Source: Kribbella amoyensis (GTDB lineage Bacteria > Actinomycetota > Actinomycetes > Propionibacteriales > Kribbellaceae). Taken from it: a stretch of 64,000 bases of DNA. The translations under genes and the position numbers were made by a program. Under the pieces are notes generated by a model. It did no database searches. It had not been told where the DNA came from and saw only the letters and a list, made by a program, of their open reading frames with translations. This document shows, in pieces, positions 25,938 to 34,200 of the stretch (the first letter of the stretch is position 1; every line of letters begins with the position of its first letter). The stretch lies in the NCBI RefSeq assembly GCF_007828865.1, contig NZ_VIVK01000001.1:5890001-5954000 (forward strand), in the 5' to 3' direction.

Positions 25938-27349
25938 CAGCCGACGGCCCCTTCCATCTGCAGCTCGATCAGTCGGTTCAGTTCCAGCGCGTACTCCATC
26001 GGGAGTTCGCGGGCGATCGGCTCGATGAAGCCGCGGACGATCATCGCCATCGCCTCGTCCTCGGCCATCCCCCGGCTCATCAGGTAGAAGAGCTGGTCGT
26101 CGCTGACCTTGGACACGGTCGCCTCGTGACCCATCGCGACGTCGTCCTCGCGGACGTCGACGTACGGGTAGGTGTCCGAGCGGCTGATGGTGTCGACCAG
26201 CAGCGCGTCACAGCGCACCGTGGACTTGCTGTGGTGCGCGCCCGGGGCCACCTCGACGAGCCCCCGGTACGACGTCCGGCCGCCACCGCGGGCCACGGAC
26301 TTCGACACGATCGAGCTGGAGGTGTGCGGCGCGTTGTGCACCATCTTGGAACCGGCGTCCTGGTGCTGGCCCTCGCCCGCGAACGCGACCGACAGGGTCT
26401 CGCCCTTGGCGTGCTCGCCCATCAGGTACACGGCCGGGTACTTCATCGTCACCTTGGAACCGATGTTGCCGTCGATCCACTCCATCGTCGCGCCCTCTTC
26501 GCAGGTGGCGCGCTTGGTGACCAGGTTGTAGACGTTGTTCGACCAGTTCTGGATCGTCGTGTAGCGGCAGCGGGCGCCCCTCTTCACGATGATCTCGACG
26601 ACCGCGGAGTGCAGCGAGTCCGACTTGTAGATCGGCGCGGTGCAGCCCTCGACGTAGTGCACGTAGGCGTCCTCGTCGACGATGATCAGGGTCCGCTCGA
26701 ACTGGCCCATGTTCTCGGTGTTGATCCGGAAGTACGCCTGCAGCGGGATCTCGACCTTGACGCCCTTGGGGACGTAGATGAACGAGCCGCCCGACCAGAC
26801 GGCCGTGTTCAGCGAGGCGAACTTGTTGTCGCCGACCGGGATCACGGAGCCGAAGTACTCCTGGAAGAGCTCCGGGTGCTCCTTCAGACCGGTGTCGGTG
26901 TCGAGGAAGATGACGCCCTGCTCCTCCAGGTCCTCACGGATCTGGTGGTAGACGACCTCGGACTCGTACTGCGCGGCGACACCGGCGACCAGGCGCTGCT
27001 TCTCCGCCTCCGGGATGCCGAGCTTGTCGTAGGTGTTCTTGATGTCCGGCGGCAGGTCCTCCCAGCTGGTGGCCTGCTTCTCGGTGGAGCGGACGAAGTA
27101 CTTGATGTTGTCGAAGTCGATCCCGGACAGGTCGGCACCCCACGACGGCATCGGCTTGCGGTCGAAGAGTTTGAGCCCCTTCAGGCGCAGGTCGAGCATC
27201 CACTCCGGTTCGTTCTTGAGGGTGGAGATGCCCCGCACGACGTCGGCGCTCAGGCCGCGCTGGGCGACCGCGCCGGCGGCGTCGGAGTCGGCCCAGCCGT
27301 ACTGGTAGTTGCCGAGGCCTTCCAGTTCGGGGTGAGCGGTTTGCGTCAT
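25937..27349 (-). CDS. sufB: SufB, Fe-S assembly scaffold subunit
   Basis: A 470-residue scaffold subunit, highly conserved: NEPEWMLDLRLKGLKLFDRK, IFLDTDTGLKEHPELFQEYF, YVPKGVKVEIPLQAYFRIN, VHYVEGCTAPIYKSDSLHSA and NVYNLVTKRATCEEGATMEW are all present. The ATG at 27349 (MTQTAHPELEG) has AGGA 7 bases upstream; the longer open frame is shadow of sufR. The sufR stop overlaps this start by 4 bases, so repressor and scaffold are translated together. Confidence 0.96.
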   Translation of the reverse strand: MTQTAHPELEGLGNYQYGWADSDAAGAVAQRGLSADVVRGISTLKNEPEWMLDLRLKGLKLFDRKPMPSWGADLSGIDFDNIKYFVRSTEKQATSWEDLPPDIKNTYDKLGIPEAEKQRLVAGVAAQYESEVVYHQIREDLEEQGVIFLDTDTGLKEHPELFQEYFGSVIPVGDNKFASLNTAVWSGGSFIYVPKGVKVEIPLQAYFRINTENMGQFERTLIIVDEDAYVHYVEGCTAPIYKSDSLHSAVVEIIVKRGARCRYTTIQNWSNNVYNLVTKRATCEEGATMEWIDGNIGSKVTMKYPAVYLMGEHAKGETLSVAFAGEGQHQDAGSKMVHNAPHTSSSIVSKSVARGGGRTSYRGLVEVAPGAHHSKSTVRCDALLVDTISRSDTYPYVDVREDDVAMGHEATVSKVSDDQLFYLMSRGMAEDEAMAMIVRGFIEPIARELPMEYALELNRLIELQMEGAVG

Positions 27350-28083
27350 CGTGCAGTCCTCGCAGATTCGCCGTCGGATTGAGGGGAAACCGGCTGAACG
27401 CCGGGGATGTGCGTCGTACAGACACCGTCGCCGTGGGCGATGGTGGCCAGCCGTTGGACGTGCTTGCCGAGCAACCGGGCGAACACCTCGGTCTCGGCCT
27501 CGCACAGCTGGGGGAACTGCTCGGCCACGTGCGCGACCGGGCAGTGGTGCTGGCACAACTGCGCGCCGGCACCGGCCTGCTGGGTGGAGGCGGCATACCC
27601 GTCGGCGCTGAGCGCCTGGGCGAGCACCTCGGCCCGCCGGCCTTCCGGCGCCGCGTCGAGCAACTCGCGGTACCGGTCTTCGACCTCGGCGACCCGGCGC
27701 CGCGCGAACTCCGCGACCGCCTCGTCACCGCCGGCCTCGGCGATGAACTGCAGCGCCGTGGCCGCCAGGTCGTCGTACGCCTGGTGGAACGCGTGCCGGC
27801 CGGTGTCGGTGAGTGCGAACACCTTGGCCGGGCGGCCCCGGCCCCGAGGGCCGTAGACTCGCTCCTCGCGGGACTCGACCAGCCCTTCACCGAGCAGGTG
27901 GTCGAGGTGCCGGCGGACCGCCGCCGGGGTCAGTTCCAGCCGCTCCGCGAGCACCGCGGCGCTGGACGGGCCGTTGGTCAGGATCGACCGCGCCACCCGG
28001 TCCCGGGTGGACTCGTCCCGCGTGATTCCAGCAACAGCGGCGGCGCCGCGAGGCCCCGGTCCGTTCGTCGCAGGATTTTTCAC
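27346..28083 (-). CDS. sufR: SufR-type Fe-S-sensing transcriptional repressor
   Basis: About 245 residues. An N-terminal winged helix (SILTNGPSSAAVLAERLELT, then AAVRRHLDHLLGEGLVESRE, wing GRGRPAKVFALTDTG) is followed by a helical domain and a Cys cluster LCQHHC...LCEAE (C-x3-C-x12-C) that should hold a [4Fe-4S] cluster. Holo-SufR represses the suf operon, so cluster loss induces it. The GTG at 28083 is the only reasonable start. It has no clear ribosome site and lies inside the operator, so the mRNA may be leaderless. This is the first gene of the operon. Confidence 0.92.
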   Translation of the reverse strand: MKNPATNGPGPRGAAAVAGITRDESTRDRVARSILTNGPSSAAVLAERLELTPAAVRRHLDHLLGEGLVESREERVYGPRGRGRPAKVFALTDTGRHAFHQAYDDLAATALQFIAEAGGDEAVAEFARRRVAEVEDRYRELLDAAPEGRRAEVLAQALSADGYAASTQQAGAGAQLCQHHCPVAHVAEQFPQLCEAETEVFARLLGKHVQRLATIAHGDGVCTTHIPGVQPVSPQSDGESARTAR

Positions 28084-28094
28084 AACATCAGTGT
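28080..28094 (-). promoter_or_regulatory. Predicted SufR operator ACACT-N5-TGTGA over the sufR start codon
   Basis: On the minus strand the sequence reads ACACT-GATGT-TGTGA. It matches the ACACT-N5-TGTGA inverted repeat that I recall as the SufR site of mycobacteria. The GTG start of sufR is within the right half-site, so bound repressor would block initiation directly and autoregulate the whole suf operon. Confidence 0.72.
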
Positions 28095-28208
28095 CGCGTA
28101 ATTGCCGGGGCCCTTCAAATAAGGTTCCCCTAACCCGGCATCCGCTTTCCGTGCGCTCCCGCCCGGACCCAAGTCGAGGCGTGAGCGACGTCACTCGGGT
28201 CCGTTTCC

Positions 28209-28214
28209 TAGACT
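28209..28214 (+). promoter_or_regulatory. -10 element for a leaderless ABC-transporter mRNA
   Basis: TAGACT lies 6 bases before the GTG at 28221, with no ribosome-binding site between them. This spacing places the transcription start at the start codon, the usual actinobacterial leaderless arrangement. No convincing -35 is seen. Confidence 0.5.
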
Positions 28215-28220
28215 GCTGCC

Positions 28221-28946
28221 GTGCCAGTCGCGGTGGAAATCAGCAACCTCGTCGTCCGGTACGGCGAGAAGGCCGCGGTCGACGGGCTCAGTCTCACCGT
28301 CACCGGCGGAACAGTGACGTCCGTGCTCGGTCCCAACGGGGCCGGCAAGACCACCACCGTCGAGAGCTGCGAAGGCTTCCGCCGGCCCGACTCCGGCCGG
28401 GTCCGGGTGCTCGGGCTGGACCCGATCGCTGACCACGACGAGCTGATGCCCCGGATCGGGGTGATGCTCCAGGAGGGTGGCGCCTGGTCCGGCGTCCGCG
28501 CCCTCGAGATGCTGCGCTACGTCGCCTCGTTGCACGCCCACCCGCTCGACCTGACCCAGTTGGCCGACCGGCTCGACCTCGGCAGCTGCGGCCGGACCCC
28601 GTACCGGCGGTTGTCGGGCGGGCAGAAGCAGCGGCTGTCGTTCGCGCTGGCGATCGTCGGCCGGCCCGAGATCGCGTTCCTGGACGAGCCGACCACCGGG
28701 CTGGACCCGCACGGCCGGCGGGAGATCTGGCAGCTGATCCGGGAGCTGCGCGAGGACGGCGTGACGGTGGTCCTCACCACGCACGCGATGGACGAGGCGG
28801 AGCAGCTGTCCGACCAGGTGCACGTGGTGTCGGCCGGCAAGGTGATCGCCTCCGGCAGCCCGGACACCCTCACCGACCACGGCGCCAAGTCGCTCGAGGA
28901 CGTCTACCTCGCCCTCACCGCACCCCCCGCCCGGGAGAACCGATGA
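28221..28946 (+). CDS. ABC transporter ATP-binding protein
   Basis: A 241-residue ABC ATPase of the ABC-2/DrrA-like exporter class. Walker A GPNGAGKTTTVES, signature LSGGQKQRLSF, Walker B IAFLDEPTTGLD, and the switch His in VLTTHAMDEAE are all intact. It overlaps the permease gene by 4 bases. This pair beside sufR and ctaA is conserved in actinobacteria, including mycobacteria; the substrate is unknown. The start is a GTG and is probably leaderless. Confidence 0.92.
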   Translation: MPVAVEISNLVVRYGEKAAVDGLSLTVTGGTVTSVLGPNGAGKTTTVESCEGFRRPDSGRVRVLGLDPIADHDELMPRIGVMLQEGGAWSGVRALEMLRYVASLHAHPLDLTQLADRLDLGSCGRTPYRRLSGGQKQRLSFALAIVGRPEIAFLDEPTTGLDPHGRREIWQLIRELREDGVTVVLTTHAMDEAEQLSDQVHVVSAGKVIASGSPDTLTDHGAKSLEDVYLALTAPPARENR

Positions 28947-29722
28947 GTACGACGTACGCCCCGCGCCCCGGCTCCGCGCCGTGGCCGCGCAAGGTGCTCG
29001 CCCACGCCCGGATGGAGTTCCGCCTGCTGATCCGCAACGGCGAGCAGCTCCTGCTGGCCCTGGTCATCCCCCTCGGTCTGCTCCTCCTGCTCGGCGGCAC
29101 CGGGCTCGGCGACAGGCTCCCGCTCGGTGAGGGACCGGCCGTGGATCTCGCGGTCCCCCGGGTCCTCGCGCTGGCGATCCTGTCGTCCTCGTTCACCTCG
29201 CTCGCGATCGCCACCGGCTTCGAACGGCGGTACGGCGTGATCAAGCGGCTCGGCGCCTCCCCGTTGTCCCGGACCGGGCTGCTCGCCGGCAAGATCGCGG
29301 CTGTGCTGGTCATTCAGCTGATCCAGCTGGTCGTCCTGATCGGTGCCGGCTTCGCCCTCGGCTGGGACCCGGTCGGCGGCGCCGCGGCGGTACTCGGCGT
29401 GATCCTGATGGTGCTCTGCGGGACGGCCGCGTTCGCGTCGCTCGGTCTGCTGATGGCCGGGACCCTGCGGGCCGAGGCGACCCTGGCCGCGGCGAACCTG
29501 CTGTACCTGCTGCTGTTGGTGGGCGGCGCGGTCGTGACGCCGGTCGAGGAGTACCCGGCCGGGATGCAGGGCATCGTCCGGCTGCTTCCGAGTGCGGCGC
29601 TGGCCAACGGATTGGCGAACTCGACCCTGGAAGGTGTGATCCCGTGGGCCGCCGCTCTGTCCCTGGCGTTGTGGGCAGCCGTTCTCGGCTACCTGGTCTC
29701 CCGGACCTTCCGGTGGGACTGA
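28943..29722 (+). CDS. ABC-2 type transporter permease
   Basis: A 259-residue membrane protein with about six hydrophobic segments, beginning with LLLALVIPLGLLLLLGGTGL and ending in WAAALSLALWAAVLGYLV. The cytoplasmic loop FERRYGVIKRLGASPLSRTG is typical of ABC-2 permeases (DrrB-like). It forms a half-size exporter with the ATPase encoded immediately upstream. Substrate unknown; context next to heme A synthase does not settle it. Confidence 0.9.
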   Translation: MSTTYAPRPGSAPWPRKVLAHARMEFRLLIRNGEQLLLALVIPLGLLLLLGGTGLGDRLPLGEGPAVDLAVPRVLALAILSSSFTSLAIATGFERRYGVIKRLGASPLSRTGLLAGKIAAVLVIQLIQLVVLIGAGFALGWDPVGGAAAVLGVILMVLCGTAAFASLGLLMAGTLRAEATLAAANLLYLLLLVGGAVVTPVEEYPAGMQGIVRLLPSAALANGLANSTLEGVIPWAAALSLALWAAVLGYLVSRTFRWD

Positions 29723-29735
29723 TCAGGGCTTTCTC

Positions 29736-29741
29736 TAGAGT
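29736..29741 (+). promoter_or_regulatory. -10 element upstream of ctaA
   Basis: TAGAGT lies 9 bases before the ATG at 29751 and 6 bases before a GTG at 29748. It suggests a leaderless transcript for ctaA starting within the 28-base gap after the ABC permease, so ctaA may be transcribed independently of the exporter. Confidence 0.42.
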
Positions 29742-29750
29742 GTGCCGGTG

Positions 29751-30677
29751 ATGACCACCGAGACCCCGCCCCGCGAGACCGAGCCCGTCACCGGATTCTG
29801 GCGACTGGTGCCCGAGCCGAGCCTGGACGCCGTCCGCCGGTGGGGCTGGGCGTCGGTGGTCGCCAACATCGGCATCGTGGTGACCGGCGGGCTGGTCCGG
29901 CTGACCGGGTCCGGTCTCGGCTGCCCGACCTGGCCGCAGTGCACCGACGAGTCGTACGTGCCGCATCCCGAGCTCGGGATGCACGGCGCGATCGAGTTCG
30001 GCAACCGGATGCTCGGCTTCGTCGTCGCGGTGGTCGCGATCGGCACCTGGCTGGCCGTGATGCGCTACCGGCCGGTGCGCAAGGACCTGCGCCGGCTCGC
30101 GACGGCGGCCGCGCTCGGCGTCCCGCTCCAGGCCGTGATCGGTGGCATCAGCGTGCTCACCGGGCTGAACCCGTGGATCGTGTCCGCGCACTTCCTGGTC
30201 TCACCGATCATCATCACGCTGACCGTGTCGATGATGCGCCGCTCCCGCACCAGTCCGTACCCGCACACTCCCCCGGTGGTCCGCGCGCTGGCGACCGCGA
30301 GCGTGGTGGCGGTCTGGCTGGCCGTTGCCCTCGGCACCTTGGTGACCGGGGCCGGGCCGCACTCCGGTGACCCCGACACCGGGCGGAACGGGTTCGACGA
30401 GACGGTGATCAGTCAGCTGCACGCCGATGTGGTGTTCGCGCTGCTCGGCGTGACGATCGCGCTGGTGATCGCGACCCGGGTGACGGCGACCTCGCGGACC
30501 CTGCGCAAGCTCGCCGCCTGGTTGCTGGCGATGGAGCTGGCGCAGGGCGTGGTCGGGTTCGTGCAGTACTTCACCGGGCTGCCGTGGGTCCTGGTGCTGA
30601 TCCACATGTTCTTCGCCGCGGTGCTGATCGCCCTGGTCACCGCGGTGTACGGCGAACGCGGAACGCCGGCGACCTGA
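29751..30677 (+). CDS. ctaA: Heme A synthase (COX15/CtaA)
   Basis: A 308-residue eight-helix membrane enzyme that oxidises the C8 methyl of heme O to make heme A for cytochrome aa3. Heme-ligand histidines are visible in MHGAIEFGNRMLGF, SAHFLVSP, QLHADVVF and LIHMFFAA. The extracytoplasmic Cys pair in GLGCPTWPQC is present, as in Bacillus-type CtaA. The ATG at 29751 is preferred over a GTG at 29742. It ends directly against the convergent ABC permease stop, with no gap. Confidence 0.93.
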   Translation: MTTETPPRETEPVTGFWRLVPEPSLDAVRRWGWASVVANIGIVVTGGLVRLTGSGLGCPTWPQCTDESYVPHPELGMHGAIEFGNRMLGFVVAVVAIGTWLAVMRYRPVRKDLRRLATAAALGVPLQAVIGGISVLTGLNPWIVSAHFLVSPIIITLTVSMMRRSRTSPYPHTPPVVRALATASVVAVWLAVALGTLVTGAGPHSGDPDTGRNGFDETVISQLHADVVFALLGVTIALVIATRVTATSRTLRKLAAWLLAMELAQGVVGFVQYFTGLPWVLVLIHMFFAAVLIALVTAVYGERGTPAT

Positions 30678-31475
30678 TCAGGTGAGATCGCGGCGGAGCG
30701 GGACCACCGCCGCGACGACGGACGCCACCGCGGCGTACGCCAGCAGCACGAAGGCGGCCGGGACCGGGGCCAGCGGCGTACTGAGGCTGCCCGAGGTCTG
30801 GTCGGCGATCGTGTCGGTGAGCACCGTGAGCGTGGTCAGCGAGGACGTCGCGCCGCCGGGCAGGAACGGGTACAGCCGGTTGACGCCAGGCACGATCATC
30901 AGCACGTACTCGAGGAAGTAGAAGTACCCCAGCACGATGCCGACGGCAACGAGCTGATGCCGGGCCAGCGCCCCGATGCCCACCCCGATGACCACGTAGA
31001 CGGCCGCGACCACGGCGAGTTTCGCCAGCAGGAGCAGCAGATCCGCCGGGCTCAGGGCCAAGGTGACACCGCGGACCGCGGCGGCACCCAGCAACGCGAG
31101 GCCCGCGGTGGCCGACGCGATCAGTCCGTAGCAGAAGCCGCCCGCGCCGTAGACGACCAGCTTCGCCACCAGGACGCGGGCCCGCCTCGGCACGGCCAGG
31201 AACGTCGTACCGATCGTGCGGTGCCGGTACTCGGACGTGATCGCGATCGTGCCGAACAACGCCGGGACGAACAGCAGCAACGCGGACACGCTGAGCACCA
31301 GCCCGGCGCCTTCCGGAGTGTCGATCCCGGGCATCGGCGGAGACGCGTTCTCCGGACCGGTCAGGGCCAGGATGCCGGTGAGACCGCCGCCCGAACCGAT
31401 CGCGGCGATCGCGGCCCAGCGCGGCAGCCGGGTGGAGAACAGCCGGGTGAGCTCCCCGCGGATCAGGTCCTTCAT
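30678..31475 (-). CDS. ABC-2 type transporter permease
   Basis: A 265-residue membrane protein with about six hydrophobic segments. The N-terminus MKDLIRGELTRLFSTRLPRW is typical of permeases paired with BcrA-type ATPases, as is ITSEYRHRTIGTTFLAVPRR. It overlaps the ATPase gene by 4 bases. Probably an exporter for a small toxic molecule or peptide; substrate unknown. The longer frame upstream is shadow of the ATPase gene. Confidence 0.88.
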   Translation of the reverse strand: MKDLIRGELTRLFSTRLPRWAAIAAIGSGGGLTGILALTGPENASPPMPGIDTPEGAGLVLSVSALLLFVPALFGTIAITSEYRHRTIGTTFLAVPRRARVLVAKLVVYGAGGFCYGLIASATAGLALLGAAAVRGVTLALSPADLLLLLAKLAVVAAVYVVIGVGIGALARHQLVAVGIVLGYFYFLEYVLMIVPGVNRLYPFLPGGATSSLTTLTVLTDTIADQTSGSLSTPLAPVPAAFVLLAYAAVASVVAAVVPLRRDLT

Positions 31476-32194
31476 CGCGTCGGCTCCTTCGCGGTCAGGG
31501 CGAGGAAGGCTTCCTCGAGGGTGGCGCCGTGGGCGGTGAAGTCCGCCAGGCCGCCGGACCAGGTGATCCGGCCGTGGTCGATCAGGACCAGGTCGTCGAT
31601 GCTGTACTGGAGTTCGGTGAGCACGTGGCTGGAGATCAGCACGGTCCCGCCACCGGCCGCGAAGTCGCGCAGGAACGTCCGCAGCCAGACGATGCCGGCC
31701 GGGTCGAGCCCGTTCGACGGCTCGTCCAGGACCAGAACGCCGGGATCGCCGAGCAACGCGGTCGCCAGCGCCAGCCGCTGCCGCATCCCGGTCGAGAAGC
31801 CCTTCACCTGCCGGTCCGCGTAACCGCCGAGCTCGACGCTCTCGATCACGGTGTCGACGCGAGCACGTTGATGACCGCCCAGGTCGCAGAAGGTCTTGAG
31901 GTGCCCCCGGGCGCTGGTCGCCGGATGCGCCGCGGCGATGTCGAGTACGGCGCCGACCGTGCCGGTGGGCGAGGCCAGGTCCCGGTAGGCCGTGTCCCCG
32001 AACAGGGCGACGCCGTCGTCCGGCTCGGTGAGACCCAGCAGCATTCGCATCGTGGTCGACTTGCCGGCCCCGTTCGGCCCGACGAAGCCCGTGACGCGAC
32101 CGGCCTCGGCGGTGAACGTCACCCCGGTCACGGCCTCGACCGAACCGAAGGCCTTGGTCAGGTCCGACACCCGAATGGGTAGTCCTGCGGTCAT
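31472..32194 (-). CDS. ABC transporter ATP-binding protein (BcrA-like)
   Basis: A 240-residue ATPase. Walker A GPNGAGKSTTMRM, signature FSTGMRQRLALA (the STG variant usual for bacitracin-type exporters), Walker B VLVLDEPSNGLD and the switch His ISSHVLTEL are present. It is divergent from a winged-helix regulator, with a perfect palindrome in the 82-base gap, so the exporter is likely regulated by that neighbour in response to its ligand or in an on/off manner. Confidence 0.91.
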   Translation of the reverse strand: MTAGLPIRVSDLTKAFGSVEAVTGVTFTAEAGRVTGFVGPNGAGKSTTMRMLLGLTEPDDGVALFGDTAYRDLASPTGTVGAVLDIAAAHPATSARGHLKTFCDLGGHQRARVDTVIESVELGGYADRQVKGFSTGMRQRLALATALLGDPGVLVLDEPSNGLDPAGIVWLRTFLRDFAAGGGTVLISSHVLTELQYSIDDLVLIDHGRITWSGGLADFTAHGATLEEAFLALTAKEPTR

Positions 32195-32234
32195 GACGCT
32201 CCTCCCCGACTATCATCGATCTGACAGCGAGAAC

Positions 32235-32251
32235 ATTATCAGATTGATAAT
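32235..32251. promoter_or_regulatory. Perfect palindrome, probable operator of the divergent ABC / regulator pair
   Basis: ATTATCA-GAT-TGATAAT is a perfect 7-base inverted repeat, strikingly AT-rich for this genome, lying midway between the ABC ATPase start (32194) and the regulator start (32277). A partly similar sequence (TATCATCGATCTGACA) starts about 20 bases before it, on the ABC side. Position and symmetry fit the binding site of the dimeric regulator encoded next door. Confidence 0.68.
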
Positions 32252-32276
32252 GATCGCGAAGAGACGGAGGTCGGGC

Positions 32277-32843
32277 ATGGCGAAGCAATCGCCCATCGCC
32301 GACGTGGTCATGCACCCGGTACGGATGCGGATCATCCAGCAGCTCAGCGGGCGGGAACTGACCACCGCGCAGCTGCGCGACGCCCTCCCCGACATCACCC
32401 AGGCGACCCTCTACCGGCACGTCGCGGCCCTGATCGAGGCCGACATCATCGCAGTGGTCGCCGAGCGAAAGGTGCGCGGCACCGTGGAGCGGACGCTGGC
32501 GCTCGGTGCCCGGCTCGCGGTCGCCGACCTCGCCGAGCTCCGGGCGATGGACACGGCCCAGCTGCGGTCGATGTTCCTGACCTTCCTCGGTCACCTCGGC
32601 GAGAGCTTCGACACGTTCCTCGCCGCCGAGGACCCCGAGCTGCGCGACTACCTGGGCTTCGGGATGACCCAGGTCTACGTCGGCCCCGACGACCTGCCGA
32701 AGCTCCAGGCCGCCATTAACGAAGCCCTCGCGCCGTACCTGTCGGACCGGCCCGGAACGCGCCGGCTCGGTCTGGGCAGCGTCCTGATCCCGGAACCGGC
32801 GCCGGACACGACCCGGGGCGCCAAGTCCTCCGATCGGACCTGA
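32277..32843 (+). CDS. Winged-helix (ArsR-like) transcriptional regulator
   Basis: 188 residues. The N-terminal DNA-binding domain reads VVMHPVRMRIIQQLSGRELT, then AQLRDALPDITQATLYRHVA with the recognition helix QATLYRHVAAL. The C-terminal helical domain is longer than in simple ArsR proteins and probably binds a ligand or mediates dimerisation. The ATG at 32277 has GGAGG 7 bases upstream; the longer frame runs back into the ABC gene and is not used. Likely the local regulator of the divergent exporter. Confidence 0.85.
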   Translation: MAKQSPIADVVMHPVRMRIIQQLSGRELTTAQLRDALPDITQATLYRHVAALIEADIIAVVAERKVRGTVERTLALGARLAVADLAELRAMDTAQLRSMFLTFLGHLGESFDTFLAAEDPELRDYLGFGMTQVYVGPDDLPKLQAAINEALAPYLSDRPGTRRLGLGSVLIPEPAPDTTRGAKSSDRT

Positions 32844-32850
32844 CGCCCCG

Positions 32851-32870
32851 GGCCGGTGCTTCGTCCGGCC
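32851..32870. terminator. Short hairpin between convergent genes
   Basis: GGCCGG and CCGGCC flank an 8-base loop between the regulator stop (32843) and the ScyD-like gene stop (32870-32872). It could terminate both converging transcripts. The stem is short, so support is moderate. Confidence 0.42.
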
Positions 32871-33997
32871 TACTTCACCTTGTAGATCGCCCCTGGCCCG
32901 AACAGCGGCGACGACACGTACAGGTCGCCCCACCGCGAGAACGCGGTGCCACCGGGCAGGATCAGCTGGTTCTTCGCGAGCTCCTTGCGGAACCCGGCCT
33001 TGTGGTACTTGCCCGGGAACTGCAGGAACAGCGCGCCGACGGGCGAACCGCCGAGCTCCCACTGCAGCCAGCTGGCCTTGGCCAGTTCGACCACGGCGAG
33101 CGTGCCGCGCGGACCACCGGCCAGGTCGACGATCGACGTGTACCCGTCGGCGTACCGCTGGCAGTGGCCCCGGTTCGGCTTGTACGGGTCGCAGGTCGCG
33201 TTGTACGAGCCGGGCTTGATCCGCCAGATCTGCGACTTGCCCGGGGTGGCCGGGAAGCCGCGCAGCTCACCGACGTACCAGTAGCCGTCGGAGCCGACCG
33301 TCACCGACGTGGCCACGGCCTCGCTGGTGATCGGCGTACCGGCCGGCGGGAAGTTCGTCGGGTTGCCTTCGGGGTCCGTCGTGGGCAGCCCCGGGGGCAC
33401 CTTGACGACGCGGGGCTTCAGCCGCGCGACGGTCTTGATGTGACCGCTCTTCACCCAGACGCGGAGCAGGTCGTTGCCCGCGGCGTCGGAGACCAGCACC
33501 GTCCCGTCGTTCAGCGCGGCCACGCCGAACGGGTTGGAGTCGGTCGGGTTGTTCTCCTGGTCGTACGGATCCGGGTCCTTCATCTGGTACTTCGCGATGT
33601 CGGCGATCTTCACGGGCGCCTTGCCCGGCACCAGCTTGAACAGCGTCGCCGCGCCCGGTACCGGCGGGGAACCGGGCTCGCCGGCCGCACCGGTCAAGGC
33701 GTACGTCGTCCCCCACTTGTCCGTGTCGATGGCCGGCGCGAACCCGCCCGGCACCTGCCCCAGCTTGCGGATGACCTTGCCGTTCTTCCAGGCCTCGTAG
33801 ACCGAGCCGTCACCGACGCTGTAGATGATCTTGCCGCCGTGCGTGGCGACGCCGCGCGGTGAATCGAGATTGGTGATGACCGGCTTCAGGCTGCTGCCGT
33901 GTCCCCCGGTCGCTTCCGCCGGCGTGGCGACGGCCAAGACGGAACCGACGAGTGCCACGGCGGAAACCGCGGCCAGACGTGCTTTTCCGACCCCCAC
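32870..33997 (-). CDS. Secreted ScyD/ScyE-family beta-propeller protein
   Basis: 375 residues. A signal peptide (VGVGKARLAAVSAVALVGSV, cleavage after PAEA) precedes an NHL/beta-propeller-like body with repeated blade motifs: ITNLDSPRGVATHGGKIIYS, NPFGVAALNDGTVLVSDAAG, SVTVGSDGYWYVGELRGFPA and GGTAFSRWGDLYVSSP. This is the pattern of ScyD/ScyE-family proteins, named after cyanobacterial scytonemin genes but common in actinobacteria with unknown role. The GTG at 33997 has GAGGGGG just upstream; the earlier frame from 34063 would mask the signal peptide. Confidence 0.85.
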   Translation of the reverse strand: MGVGKARLAAVSAVALVGSVLAVATPAEATGGHGSSLKPVITNLDSPRGVATHGGKIIYSVGDGSVYEAWKNGKVIRKLGQVPGGFAPAIDTDKWGTTYALTGAAGEPGSPPVPGAATLFKLVPGKAPVKIADIAKYQMKDPDPYDQENNPTDSNPFGVAALNDGTVLVSDAAGNDLLRVWVKSGHIKTVARLKPRVVKVPPGLPTTDPEGNPTNFPPAGTPITSEAVATSVTVGSDGYWYVGELRGFPATPGKSQIWRIKPGSYNATCDPYKPNRGHCQRYADGYTSIVDLAGGPRGTLAVVELAKASWLQWELGGSPVGALFLQFPGKYHKAGFRKELAKNQLILPGGTAFSRWGDLYVSSPLFGPGAIYKVK

Positions 33998-34176
33998 TGT
34001 TCCCCCTCTGCATCCGTCCCCCCAGGTGGAGCGATCTCCACGGACGTCACACCATGGCAGCACTCCGGCGCGGACAGGTCAACGGCAGGACTCTGCGCAC
34101 GTGGCCGTGTACGGACCGCGAACGGTGAGGTGGCAACGACCCGTACCGGCGCGCCCACCGCACGCCGGAAGGGTGC

Positions 34177-34194
34177 CGGGGGCAACTACCCCCG
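34177..34194 (-). terminator. Possible ctaB terminator hairpin
   Basis: CGGGGG-caacta-CCCCCG forms a 6-base GC stem just past the ctaB stop at 34201. The rest of the 203-base gap 33998-34200 shows nothing else I can support. Confidence 0.4.
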
Positions 34195-34200
34195 CACGGG

